Origin: an uncultured Clostridia bacterium
Lineage (GTDB): Bacteria > Bacillota > Clostridia > Christensenellales > Borkfalkiaceae
Reading direction: 5' to 3'
Length of the DNA: 44,648 bases
NCBI GenBank assembly: GCA_934271245.1
Contig: CAKQQY010000014.1
Location: 1-44,648, forward strand
A program made the translations under genes and the position numbers. The number at the start of each line of letters is the position of its first letter. Positions within the stretch are counted from its first letter, which is position 1. Shown here piece after piece: positions 31,934-39,836 of this stretch. The notes beneath the pieces are model-generated. The model made no database searches. It was not told the DNA's origin and worked only from the letters and a program-made list of their open reading frames with translations.

Positions 31934-31970
31934 AAGCCGCCGCTTTTTTACAAGCGGCGGCTTTTAATTT
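31934..31970 (+). terminator. Terminator after the phosphoribosyltransferase gene
   Basis: AAGCCGCCGCTT (31934-31945) pairs perfectly with AAGCGGCGGCTT (31952-31963), followed by TTAATTTT. Confidence 0.88.
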
Positions 31971-32006
31971 TATCCGTTGCTTTTAAAATCAAAAGCAACG
32001 GATAAA
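31969..32006. repeat. Second perfect 16-bp inverted repeat
   Basis: The 31969-31984 arm pairs with 31991-32006 around a six-base loop (AAAATC). No T-run follows on either strand, so it is not an ordinary terminator. It directly adjoins the terminator at 31934. The remaining stretch to 32133 is very A/T-rich and holds nothing I can name. Confidence 0.75.
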
Positions 32007-32136
32007 TAAAAGGTATAATTCTGCCGAAAATTAAGCCACGATTTAAATATCCGATTATATAAATAAAATATAAATTAAACATAGTACCGAATTAGGCAAA
32101 TATAAACCAAACAAACAAAATATCAGATTAAGCAAA

Positions 32137-32163
32137 AAGCGGAAAGGATTGCCCTTTCCGCTT
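32137..32163 (-). terminator. Terminator after tpiA
   Basis: AAGCGGAAAGG (32137-32147) pairs with CCTTTCCGCTT (32153-32163). The minus-strand exit has a short T-run. Confidence 0.75.
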
Positions 32164-32180
32164 CTTTATTTTAGGTTAAA

Positions 32181-32927
32181 TTAGTCTTTGTAGTTTACGA
32201 TAGCCGCAAAGTCTTCCGCTTTGAGAGCCGCGCCGCCGATAAGACCGCCGTCGATATTTCTCATAGCCATAAGTTCTTTAGCGTTTGCGGGTTTCATGCT
32301 GCCGCCGTACTGAATACGTACGCCTTTAGCGATTTCCGCGCCCCAGTTCTTTCTGATAACGCTTCTGATATAGCCGATGGTTTTATTAGCGTCTTCCGCG
32401 GTTGCGGTTTTGCCCGTGCCGATTGCCCAAACGGGTTCGTACGCGATTACGATATTAGAAAAGTCGGTAACGTCCTTAAATCCTTCGAGGACTTGTCTTT
32501 TCAAAACTCTCTTGGTCTTATTCTTTTCGCGTTCGGTAAGAGTTTCGCCTACGCAAACGATAGTCTTTAAGCCTTTGGCAAGAGCCTGTTTCATTCTCTT
32601 ATTAACCGTTTCGTCCGTTTCGCCGAAATACTGTCTTCTTTCGCTGTGACCGATGATGACGTATTCAACGCCTGCTTCTAAAAGCATATCGGCGGAAATT
32701 TCGCCGGTGAACGCGCCGCTGTCAGCCCACGCTACGTTTTCCGCGCCGAGTTTGATTTTGGTGCCTTCGATAGCGTTTTTAGCAACCCAAAGGTCGGTAT
32801 AAGGAACGCAGATTACTACTTCCGGTTTGGATTTAGCAACCAAAGGTTTAAGTTCGTTTATAAGTTTTTCCGCTTCGGCAGCGGTTTTATTCATTTTCCA
32901 GTTGCCCGCAATAATAGGTTTTCTCAT
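32181..32927 (-). CDS. tpiA: Triosephosphate isomerase
   Basis: This glycolytic enzyme interconverts dihydroxyacetone phosphate and glyceraldehyde 3-phosphate. The 248 residues are standard. Catalytic residues are visible: Lys in GNWKMNK, His in IGHSERRQ, and Glu in AYEPVWAIGTGK. The phosphate loop YGGSMKPAN is intact. It lies 22 bases after pgk. Confidence 0.97.
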   Translation of the reverse strand: MRKPIIAGNWKMNKTAAEAEKLINELKPLVAKSKPEVVICVPYTDLWVAKNAIEGTKIKLGAENVAWADSGAFTGEISADMLLEAGVEYVIIGHSERRQYFGETDETVNKRMKQALAKGLKTIVCVGETLTEREKNKTKRVLKRQVLEGFKDVTDFSNIVIAYEPVWAIGTGKTATAEDANKTIGYIRSVIRKNWGAEIAKGVRIQYGGSMKPANAKELMAMRNIDGGLIGGAALKAEDFAAIVNYKD

Positions 32928-32949
32928 TTTAATTTATCCTTCTATATAA

Positions 32950-34263
32950 TTAGTTTTTATCGTTAAGACATTCGATTCCGGGGAGTTTTTTGCCTTCGAA
33001 AAGTTCGAGCGATGCGCCGCCGCCGGTGGAAATGTGAGTCATCTTGTCTGCGTAACCCAAAGAAGTTACAGCCGCTGCGGAGTCGCCGCCGCCGATAATG
33101 GTGGTAGCGGAAGTTTCAGCCAAAGCCTTTGCAACCGACGCCGTACCTTTTGCGAGAATCGGGTTTTCGAATACGCCCATAGGACCGTTCCAGATAACCG
33201 TTTTAGCGTTTTTAACTTCTTCAGCGTATAAAGCCGCGGTTTTGGTTCCGATATCGAGAGCCATATAATCCGCGGGAATCTTGTCGATGTCTACGACGGT
33301 AACGTCGATAGGAGCGTCGATAGGATTCGGGAAATCTTTGGTAATGGTAGCGTCTACGGGAAGAAGAAGTTTTTTGCCTAATTCTTCGGCTTTCTTCATC
33401 ATATCTTTGCAGTAGCCGATCTGTTCGTCGTCTACAAGGGAAGTACCTACTTCGTACCCCTTCGCTTTAAGGAAGGTGTAAGACATACCGCCGCCGATGA
33501 TAAGCGTATCGCATTTTTCCAGAAGGTTGGAAATAACTTTAAGTTTATCGGCAACTTTCGCGCCGCCTAAAATCGCTACGAAAGGTCTTACGGGGTGCTC
33601 TAAGGCGTCCGCCATAACGGAAAGTTCTTTTTCGATAAGGAAGCCGCAAACGGCGGTCTTAACGAAACCGTATTCCACGATTGCCGCGGTGGTCGCGTGC
33701 GAACGGTGAGCCGTTCCGAAAGCGTCGTTTACGTAGATATCGCAGTAAGAAGCGAGTTTTTTACAAAATTCTTCGTCTCTCTTTTCTTCGCCTGCATAGA
33801 AACGGGTGTTTTCGAGAAGAACAACTTCCCCGTCTTTAATATTCGCGACTGCCTTTTCCGCAGATTCGCCGATAACGTCGGTAGCGAAAGTAACGGGCTG
33901 TCCGAGTTTTTCGGAAAGTCTTTCCGCAACGGGTTTCAAGGTGAGTTTTTTAAGGTCTTTTTTAGCCTTTTCGATATATTCCGCGGTTGCCTTTTCTTGT
34001 TCTTCGGCAGGAAGCGCTTCGACGGCTGCTTTTTCTTTTTTGTTAAGTTTTATTTTAGCGTCGAGAACGTTATGGGGTTTGCCCATGTGCGAGCAAAGAA
34101 TAACCTTCGCGCCGTGTTCTATTAAATATTTAATAGTGGGAAGCGCGCCGTTAATTCTCGTTTCGTCGGTGATAACGCCGTCCTTCATAGGAACGTTGAA
34201 ATCAACTCTTACAAGACATCTTTTGCCTTTTACGTCAACATCTCTGATTGACATTTTATTCAT
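32950..34263 (-). CDS. pgk: Phosphoglycerate kinase with an N-domain insertion
   Basis: It makes ATP from 1,3-bisphosphoglycerate. It has 437 residues against about 395 in most bacteria. RVDFNVPMKDG, SHMGKP, NDAFGTAHRSHATT and GGGDSAAAV are intact. The extra length is a Lys/Glu-rich helical insertion at about residues 64-106, between SHMGKP and TLKPVAERL, where most bacterial enzymes have about six residues. The start ATG has GGAGG nine bases upstream. The gene is followed by tpiA; gapA, gpmI and eno are not in the window. Confidence 0.96.
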   Translation of the reverse strand: MNKMSIRDVDVKGKRCLVRVDFNVPMKDGVITDETRINGALPTIKYLIEHGAKVILCSHMGKPHNVLDAKIKLNKKEKAAVEALPAEEQEKATAEYIEKAKKDLKKLTLKPVAERLSEKLGQPVTFATDVIGESAEKAVANIKDGEVVLLENTRFYAGEEKRDEEFCKKLASYCDIYVNDAFGTAHRSHATTAAIVEYGFVKTAVCGFLIEKELSVMADALEHPVRPFVAILGGAKVADKLKVISNLLEKCDTLIIGGGMSYTFLKAKGYEVGTSLVDDEQIGYCKDMMKKAEELGKKLLLPVDATITKDFPNPIDAPIDVTVVDIDKIPADYMALDIGTKTAALYAEEVKNAKTVIWNGPMGVFENPILAKGTASVAKALAETSATTIIGGGDSAAAVTSLGYADKMTHISTGGGASLELFEGKKLPGIECLNDKN

Positions 34264-34335
34264 AAAATTCGTCCTCCAAATTTTTTTACAGTTTTATATA
34301 TTTTTTTGCAAAAATGCAAAACAATTCTTTCTTAT

Positions 34336-34364
34336 AGTGTACGATTATATCCGTTTTTTGTCAA
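34336..34364 (-). promoter_or_regulatory. Promoter of pgk-tpiA
   Basis: On the minus strand, TTGACA (34359-34364), 17 bases, TACACT (34336-34341). TATCCG/CGGATA arms flank the -35, so a hairpin could form there from the upstream transcript. Confidence 0.6.
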
Positions 34365-34384
34365 TTAAAAGCGGATAAAAATAT

Positions 34385-36052
34385 TTATTTTTCGTAATGC
34401 TTTATACTGAAAGCGATATTCGTAATGTGGTCGCCGACCCTTTCAAGATTGGATATGGTCTGCAAATAAATGGAGCCGACCTGCGGCGTGCATAATCCTT
34501 TTTTAAGCCTGTCGATATGCTTCGCTTCAAGGTCTATATTCGCCTGGTCGATACTTTCTTCAAGCACGTCTACGGTGGAAAGCATTGCTGTATCTCTGTC
34601 ACCGAACGCTTTAAGCGCCGCTTCGAAAAGAAGGTTTACGGTATCCGTCATTTCGGACAATTCCTTTTTCGCGCTTTCCGACAAATTTATTTCCGCAGAA
34701 CGCAGTTTTAACGCGTATTCCATTATATTTTCGGCGTAGTCGCCTATTCTTTCCACGTCGGAACATACGTGATAATACGAACCTACTTTCTGCTCGTCCT
34801 TAATTACCATTTCTTTTCCGGAAAGTTTGGTTAAATAATCGGTTATGGATTTATTAAGGAAGTTTATCGCGTCTTCGTTGTCGCGGATAAGTTCGACGTC
34901 TTCTTTGTTCTCGTCTAACAGCATGCTCATAGACAAGTTGATATTTTCTCTCGCGATAGCAGCCATTTTTATAATTTCGTTCTTTATATTCCCTACGGCG
35001 ATAGGCGGAGTTTCCAAAAATCTGTCGTCGATAAAGGTAAGTCTGTGTTTTTCTTCCTGCGGGGTATTTTTATCGGGAATTATTCTTTCAGTAAGTTTTA
35101 CTATAAGGTTTATAAACGGCAGCAATACGATCGTCGTGCCGAGATTGAACAACGTGTGGAAATTGGCAATTTTCCTTTCCATACTTGCCCCGCTTATTAT
35201 CGCCATAAACGAGTCTATTTGTTCCGTCCAGATCCATAGCGGAACTATACAGATAAGACAGCCTAAAAGATTGAACAACAAGTGAATGATTGCCGTCCTT
35301 TTCGCGTTGGTGGAAGTACCTATTGAAGATATGATAGAAGTGATACACGTTCCGATATTGGAACCTAAAATTATAAACACGGCGGTTCTGAAATTGATTG
35401 CCGACCCTAATGCGATTAAAATACCGGTTATAGCCGCCGAACTTTGAATAAGGGCTGTGAACACTATACCGATTAAAACTAATAATAAAGGAAAAACGTT
35501 TTCGTTTTGAAAGAGTTCTTTAACGACAGGATGGAGTTCGTTGTCTTCGATATAAATTATACCGTTTACCGACTTACTCATTATTTTAAGTCCGATAAAT
35601 ATCATACCGATACCGACGAAAATGTAGCCGGCTTTCTTGATTTTATCTTTCTTAAAGACCATAGTCATCATCATTCCGACGGCGGCGATAAACGCGGCAA
35701 TCGCGTTGATATCCAACCCGTCGGTACCGGAAAGCGAAAGTATCTGCGCCGTTATGGTCGTACCGATATTCGCCCCCATTATAACCGAAGTCGCCTGCGT
35801 AAGCGTCATAAGACCGACGTTTACGAAACCTACGAGCATTACCGTAGTCGCGGTCGAACTGTTTATAATGGCGGTAATCGTCGCGCCTATCCCTACGCCG
35901 GCGAACCTGTTGCTCGTCATTTTGCCGAGCATCTTTTTCATGTTGTTACCGGCAAGTTGTTCAAGGTTAGAACCCATAAACTTCATACCGAACATCATGA
36001 TCGCTATTCCGCCGAGCATAAAGAATAAATTGTAATAAAACGTACTGCTCAT
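34385..36052 (-). CDS. Na+/phosphate symporter (NptA/PNaS family) with C-terminal PhoU-like domain
   Basis: It probably moves phosphate with sodium. It has 555 residues. Two inverted repeats each carry the family motif: INSSTATTVMLVGFVNVG (about 63) and IQSSAAITGILIALGSA (about 195), each followed by an IxGANIGT/ILGSNIGT segment. Residues from about 345 form a helical PhoU-like domain (MAAIARENINLSMSMLL, later NLERVGDHITNIA), a common fusion in Firmicutes. The ribosome site is AAGGA. It has its own promoter containing a palindrome. Confidence 0.92.
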   Translation of the reverse strand: MSSTFYYNLFFMLGGIAIMMFGMKFMGSNLEQLAGNNMKKMLGKMTSNRFAGVGIGATITAIINSSTATTVMLVGFVNVGLMTLTQATSVIMGANIGTTITAQILSLSGTDGLDINAIAAFIAAVGMMMTMVFKKDKIKKAGYIFVGIGMIFIGLKIMSKSVNGIIYIEDNELHPVVKELFQNENVFPLLLVLIGIVFTALIQSSAAITGILIALGSAINFRTAVFIILGSNIGTCITSIISSIGTSTNAKRTAIIHLLFNLLGCLICIVPLWIWTEQIDSFMAIISGASMERKIANFHTLFNLGTTIVLLPFINLIVKLTERIIPDKNTPQEEKHRLTFIDDRFLETPPIAVGNIKNEIIKMAAIARENINLSMSMLLDENKEDVELIRDNEDAINFLNKSITDYLTKLSGKEMVIKDEQKVGSYYHVCSDVERIGDYAENIMEYALKLRSAEINLSESAKKELSEMTDTVNLLFEAALKAFGDRDTAMLSTVDVLEESIDQANIDLEAKHIDRLKKGLCTPQVGSIYLQTISNLERVGDHITNIAFSIKHYEK

Positions 36053-36076
36053 AAGATTTTCCTTCGTTTTTGTCCG

Positions 36077-36111
36077 ATAGTATTTTACTATTTTTTTATT
36101 TTTCTTGTCAA
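36077..36111 (-). promoter_or_regulatory. Promoter of the Na/Pi symporter gene with palindrome at -10
   Basis: On the minus strand, TTGACA (36106-36111), 18 bases, TAAAAT (36082-36087). ATAGTA-TTT-TACTAT (36077-36091) is a perfect palindrome covering the -10, a possible operator. Confidence 0.6.
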
Positions 36112-36128
36112 ACGTTTTATACCGCTAT

Positions 36129-36617
36129 TTATCTTTTCGGTATTTCCCCTTCCGTTTTCATCTGCGGATACCCTAACTGCCTTAACGCTTCGTACACGCC
36201 TACGCATACCGAGTTGGAAAGGTTAAGAGAGCGGAGTTCGCCCCACATGGGAATTCTGACGCATTCGTCGTAATGCGCTTTTAAGAGGGTTTCGGGAAGA
36301 CCTTTCGTTTCCTTTCCGAAAATGAGAAAATCGCCGTCGGAATATTTCGCTTCGGAGTGGATTATCTTCGCTTTGGTGGAATAAAACCAGAAGTTTTTGC
36401 CGTTATAATATTTTTGCATTACTTCTTCTATACTGTCGTAATATCGTATATCAACTTTATCCCAGTAATCGAGCCCCGCTCTTTTTAAGTACTTGTCCGT
36501 CACTTCGAAACCGAGCGGTCTTACCAGGTGTAAAACCGTGTCGGTTACGGCGCACGTTCTTGCGATATTGCCTGCGTTCTGCGGTATTTCCGGTTCAACG
36601 AGTACTACGTTTAACAT
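36129..36617 (-). CDS. trmL: tRNA (cytidine/uridine(34)-2'-O)-methyltransferase TrmL
   Basis: TrmL methylates the 2'-O of the wobble base in certain tRNA-Leu. The 162 residues show SPOUT-family motifs in order: VEPEIPQNAGNIARTCAVT, LIFGKETKGLPE and IPMWGELRSLNLSNSVCVGVYEALRQ. The ribosome site AGGAAG is acceptable. It is 43 bases after the nitrilase-like gene. Confidence 0.95.
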   Translation of the reverse strand: MLNVVLVEPEIPQNAGNIARTCAVTDTVLHLVRPLGFEVTDKYLKRAGLDYWDKVDIRYYDSIEEVMQKYYNGKNFWFYSTKAKIIHSEAKYSDGDFLIFGKETKGLPETLLKAHYDECVRIPMWGELRSLNLSNSVCVGVYEALRQLGYPQMKTEGEIPKR

Positions 36618-36660
36618 AAGTTTTCTTCCTTTTTCGTCCGTATTATTATATATTTTCCTT

Positions 36661-37338
36661 TTAATACGCGGACTCGGGACTTTTGCCGTAACCGCGTTTT
36701 TTCGTGGAAATCTTTTTATATTCTCTGGTAGGCATTACTTCGGCTTTAACGAAATTATCTCTGCCCGAAACCGAAACTTTACCTTTCGCGTCGGCAACGC
36801 AGCCGTACCCTTTGGCGACGAGAACGCAATCGAGGCCGCCGACGAACGCCCCCGCGCGAAACATAAAATTCATCGTTTCGTTTTCCTGTTTAAACACGCA
36901 AACTATCAAATCGGCGTCGAAAAGAGAAAGGCTTTCGAACACTTGCGGAAAATATAAATCTTCCGCCACGCATATACCTATTTTGCCTGCGGAAGTATCG
37001 TACACTTTCAGGTTTCCGCCCGGAACGAACTCGCCGTCGTCTATAGAATAAACGGAATCGGAAACGCCTAAAAGCCTGCCTTTATCGGCAATAACGGCAG
37101 AGTGACGGAACACGCCGTACGTATCGGTATCGCAACCGCTTATAACCACCGCGCCCGCGGTTTTGGATAGCCTTGCCAAATCCTGAAAATATTCCGTTTC
37201 GCCCGAAAGTTCTTTTTTATAACTGATAAGTCCCAGACCGTTATAGCCGAACACTATCACGTCGGTTTTTTCGATTTTGTCGAATTTTTCTTGCCAGACG
37301 GTATCCGCCGAATCTCTCGTTGCCAGACAGATTTTCAT
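36661..37338 (-). CDS. Nitrilase-fold protein lacking the catalytic triad (predicted pseudoenzyme)
   Basis: This is a carbon-nitrogen hydrolase family protein of 225 residues, shorter than the usual 260-300. The fold is clear from TDVIVFGYNGLGL (24-37), HSAVIADKGRLLGVS (79-93), DDGEFVPGGNLKVYDTSAGKIGICVAEDLYFPQ (100-132, here in pieces: GEFVPGGNLKVYDT and GKIGICVAEDLYFPQ). Aligning by eye with active nitrilases, the catalytic Glu is Tyr32, the Lys is about Ser95 and the Cys is Ala125 (a cysteine lies two residues earlier, at 123). It may bind a ligand or another protein rather than hydrolyse. The frame is intact, so it is not an ordinary pseudogene. The upstream region is rich in inverted repeats. 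Confidence 0.75.
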   Translation of the reverse strand: MKICLATRDSADTVWQEKFDKIEKTDVIVFGYNGLGLISYKKELSGETEYFQDLARLSKTAGAVVISGCDTDTYGVFRHSAVIADKGRLLGVSDSVYSIDDGEFVPGGNLKVYDTSAGKIGICVAEDLYFPQVFESLSLFDADLIVCVFKQENETMNFMFRAGAFVGGLDCVLVAKGYGCVADAKGKVSVSGRDNFVKAEVMPTREYKKISTKKRGYGKSPESAY

Positions 37339-37366
37339 TTATTCACCCCTTTTTTTATAATACAAG

Positions 37367-37504
37367 AAGTTACAAACTTGCTTGCAAGGGTTTGGAACTT
37401 CGCCGTATTTCAAACTCGGAAGGCAAAAACGCAAGTTTTTGCAAAATCGCATTTTGCGGTTTTAATTATTTTGTCTTTAAGCAAAATAATTCTTCCGTCT
37501 GTTT
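37367..37504. repeat. Cluster of nested inverted repeats; candidate structured RNA or small palindromic element
   Basis: The region lies between dus and the nitrilase-like gene. Perfect arms are 37423-37430 with 37435-37442 (8 bp), 37441-37447 with 37451-37457 (7 bp), and 37464-37473 with 37482-37491 (10 bp). CGGAAG (37417-37422) and CTTCCG (37492-37497) close around all three and directly adjoin the outer stems. A separate imperfect hairpin covers 37367-37400 (AAGTT, CAAAC with GTTTG, AACTT). No coding frame fits. Confidence 0.7.
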
Positions 37505-37530
37505 ATTCTATTAAAAAGGGCGGTTTTTTG

Positions 37531-38466
37531 TTAAAGAATTTCGTTTATAATATCTTTTATTTCTTCTACCGAAGTGGTCTGCATAAGGCGGATTCGGTGT
37601 TCTTTGGCGTTTTCGGCATTCTTAAAGTAGTAGGGAACGAATTTGCGGAACGCCACCGCCGTGAACTTTTCCCCGAAGCGTTCGCTTTGTTTATCGAGTT
37701 GAGTGAAAATAAAAGTTTTTTTATCGAAATCGGGTTTAACGCCTTGAAGTTTTTCGAACAAGAACACGTCGGAAAGAGCGCCGCGCGCAAGCATTATTCC
37801 GTCCGCGCCCGTTTCGTTTATCATTTTATCGGCGTCTTCTTCCGTGAAAATGCCGCCGTTTGCGATAACGGGTATTTGAACGGCTTTTTTGGCTTTCGCT
37901 ATGGCGTTATAGTCGGGTTCGCCCGAATAATACTTTTCCCTTACCCTGCCGTGCACGGTTAATAGCGACGCGCCCGAGCCTTCCGCGATTTTGGCGAACT
38001 CTTCGGCAACGTCGTCGCCTTCTTTTATGCCGGTACGGATTTTTACCGTTATTATTTTGCCGCTTTTAACGCATTCTTTTATTATTTTCTCGGCTTTTTT
38101 GCCGTCGGTAAGCAACGCGCTGCCGTCGCCGTTTTTGCATATCTTCGGAACGGGGCAACCCATGTTTATATCGCAGATTTTATAATCTTTAAGTATCTCG
38201 CTTTCCATAGCCGCGCGAAGATAATACTCTTCGTGACCGAACAGTTGGGCGGCGGTTTTCGAATAATCTTCCGAATATAAGAGTTTTTTGGAACCGTTTA
38301 CGTTGTATTCAAGACCTTTCGCGCTGATAAGTTCGGTAAAAGCAAGACCCGCGCCGACGTTTAAAAATAAAGAGCGCACGGCAAAATCGGTATATCCTGC
38401 CATGGGCGCGAGAAACAGATTGTTTTCCGTTTCGTAATCTTTAATTTTCAGTTTCTTTATTTCCAT
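37531..38466 (-). CDS. dus: tRNA-dihydrouridine synthase
   Basis: This FMN enzyme reduces uridine to dihydrouridine in tRNA D-loops. The 311 residues begin LFLAPMAGYTDFAVR, with DINMGCPVPKICKNGDGSALL carrying the catalytic cysteine, then TVHGRVREKYYSG, IPVIANGGIFT and GIMLARGAL. Which subfamily (DusB or other) is not certain, though Firmicutes copies are usually DusB-like. A GTG three codons upstream is in frame; I prefer the ATG at 38466. Neither has a strong ribosome site, and the start overlaps the end of the flippase gene by 26 bases, so coupling is likely. Confidence 0.93.
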   Translation of the reverse strand: MEIKKLKIKDYETENNLFLAPMAGYTDFAVRSLFLNVGAGLAFTELISAKGLEYNVNGSKKLLYSEDYSKTAAQLFGHEEYYLRAAMESEILKDYKICDINMGCPVPKICKNGDGSALLTDGKKAEKIIKECVKSGKIITVKIRTGIKEGDDVAEEFAKIAEGSGASLLTVHGRVREKYYSGEPDYNAIAKAKKAVQIPVIANGGIFTEEDADKMINETGADGIMLARGALSDVFLFEKLQGVKPDFDKKTFIFTQLDKQSERFGEKFTAVAFRKFVPYYFKNAENAKEHRIRLMQTTSVEEIKDIINEIL

Positions 38467-39772
38467 CTTTTTCACGCGTGAGTTTTATCATAATAAAGTT
38501 TATCATCACGGCGAAAAAATAGCAAGCGATTACCGCCCATACGCTCGCAAAAACGTTTATATCGGGGTTTTTCAGAAGCGTGGCGTTGATTACCGTTTTT
38601 GCGATAATCCCTACTCCCATTCCTATAAGCGAATACTGCGGTTTACCTTTACCGATAAGCACGGCGTTTTCCGTTTGCAGTAACGATAACAGCGCCACGC
38701 ACACAGAAGATGTTTTAAGCATTTCCACGGTTACGGTAAATTCTTCGCCGCTTAACCTTTTAAAAAGGAAACTTATTATCTTCGACGGGAAAAAATAACA
38801 GATAAGCGCGCACGGAACGGAAAGAATAAGCGTTACGACGAGCGTTTTCACCGCCGTTTTTTCTTTATCTTTTCCTTTCGCGCCGCTAACGAACGGAACG
38901 GCGACCGCCGCCACCCCGTAACAAACGGAAACGGGAAGATTTATAATCGTGTTCACCGCCCCCGAAAACAAACCGTATAACGCGGTGGCGTCTTCCCTAT
39001 ACGAACTTAAAACGTTTATGATAAGAAAACTGTCTATAACCTGCGAAAGGGGTATCGCTATCCCTATCACGGTAACCAAAACGGTATACTTAAACAGTTT
39101 TTTCTCTTGCGACTTAAAAAATTCGGCGTCGAAAAAAAGCGGCGTGTCGACGGTTTTTCTTTTCATAAGGACAGCCATAAAAATCACCGCGATAAGTTCC
39201 GAAAGCGTTACGCCGAGCGTTGCGCCGCCGACGGCGAAAGAAACGTCGAAAGAAAAAATCCACACGAGAAAAAGCCCCGCGACGAGTTTAACAAACTGTT
39301 CCGTTATCTGCGAAACCGCCGTAGGCGCCATATTCTTTTTGCCTTGAAAATATCCCCTGTAACAGGACAAAACGGCAACTAAAAAAACCGACGGCGAAAG
39401 GGCGATATACCCGATAAACGCTTTATAATCGCCTTGCGCCATAGCGATAGGATAGGAAAACACAGCCATAAAAAGCGTTCCTATTCCGCCGAGTACGATA
39501 AGCCGCTTTTTCGCCCCGTAAAAGAGCGAATATTCAGCCGCGGCGTCGTTTTCGTAACCGGAAATCATTTTGGATAACGCGTTCGGAACTCCCGCGCCGG
39601 AAAATTCTAAAAGAACGGCGTACACGGGAAATATCATCTGATATAACCCTAACCCTTTTCCCCCTAAAAAGTCGGTTAAAGGTATTCTGTATAAAGCCCC
39701 TAATAATTTGGATATGAACGCGCCCGCCCCTAATAAAACGGACCCTTTTACGATAGAATTACTCTTTTTCAT
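38441..39772 (-). CDS. Polysaccharide/lipid flippase, SpoVB/MurJ-type (MOP superfamily)
   Basis: It probably flips a lipid-linked peptidoglycan or polysaccharide precursor. The 443 residues have 12-14 predicted membrane segments. The start KGSVLLGAGAFISKLLGALYRIPLTDFLGGKGLGLYQM, seen here as KGSVLLGAGAF and LGALYRIPL, is typical of SpoVB. In B. subtilis a SpoVB-like gene (yabM) follows spoVT, matching this order. An in-frame extension to 39925 overlaps spoVT and reads as proline-rich junk; ATG at 39772 begins the conserved part. There is no Shine-Dalgarno site at this ATG. Confidence 0.88.
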   Translation of the reverse strand: MKKSNSIVKGSVLLGAGAFISKLLGALYRIPLTDFLGGKGLGLYQMIFPVYAVLLEFSGAGVPNALSKMISGYENDAAAEYSLFYGAKKRLIVLGGIGTLFMAVFSYPIAMAQGDYKAFIGYIALSPSVFLVAVLSCYRGYFQGKKNMAPTAVSQITEQFVKLVAGLFLVWIFSFDVSFAVGGATLGVTLSELIAVIFMAVLMKRKTVDTPLFFDAEFFKSQEKKLFKYTVLVTVIGIAIPLSQVIDSFLIINVLSSYREDATALYGLFSGAVNTIINLPVSVCYGVAAVAVPFVSGAKGKDKEKTAVKTLVVTLILSVPCALICYFFPSKIISFLFKRLSGEEFTVTVEMLKTSSVCVALLSLLQTENAVLIGKGKPQYSLIGMGVGIIAKTVINATLLKNPDINVFASVWAVIACYFFAVMINFIMIKLTREKDGNKETEN

Positions 39773-39775
39773 TAT

Positions 39776-39835
39776 GTAGGGCGATAAAAAAGAAAGGGCG
39801 GAACTTTCCGTCAGGACAGCGCCGCCTTTTTTTAT
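39776..39835 (-). terminator. Candidate terminator/attenuator between spoVT and the flippase gene
   Basis: On the minus strand AAAGGCGG pairs with CCGCCCTTT (one bulge) around about 20 bases, followed by CTTTTTT. It could reduce read-through from spoVT. Confidence 0.5.
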
Positions 39836-39836
39836 T

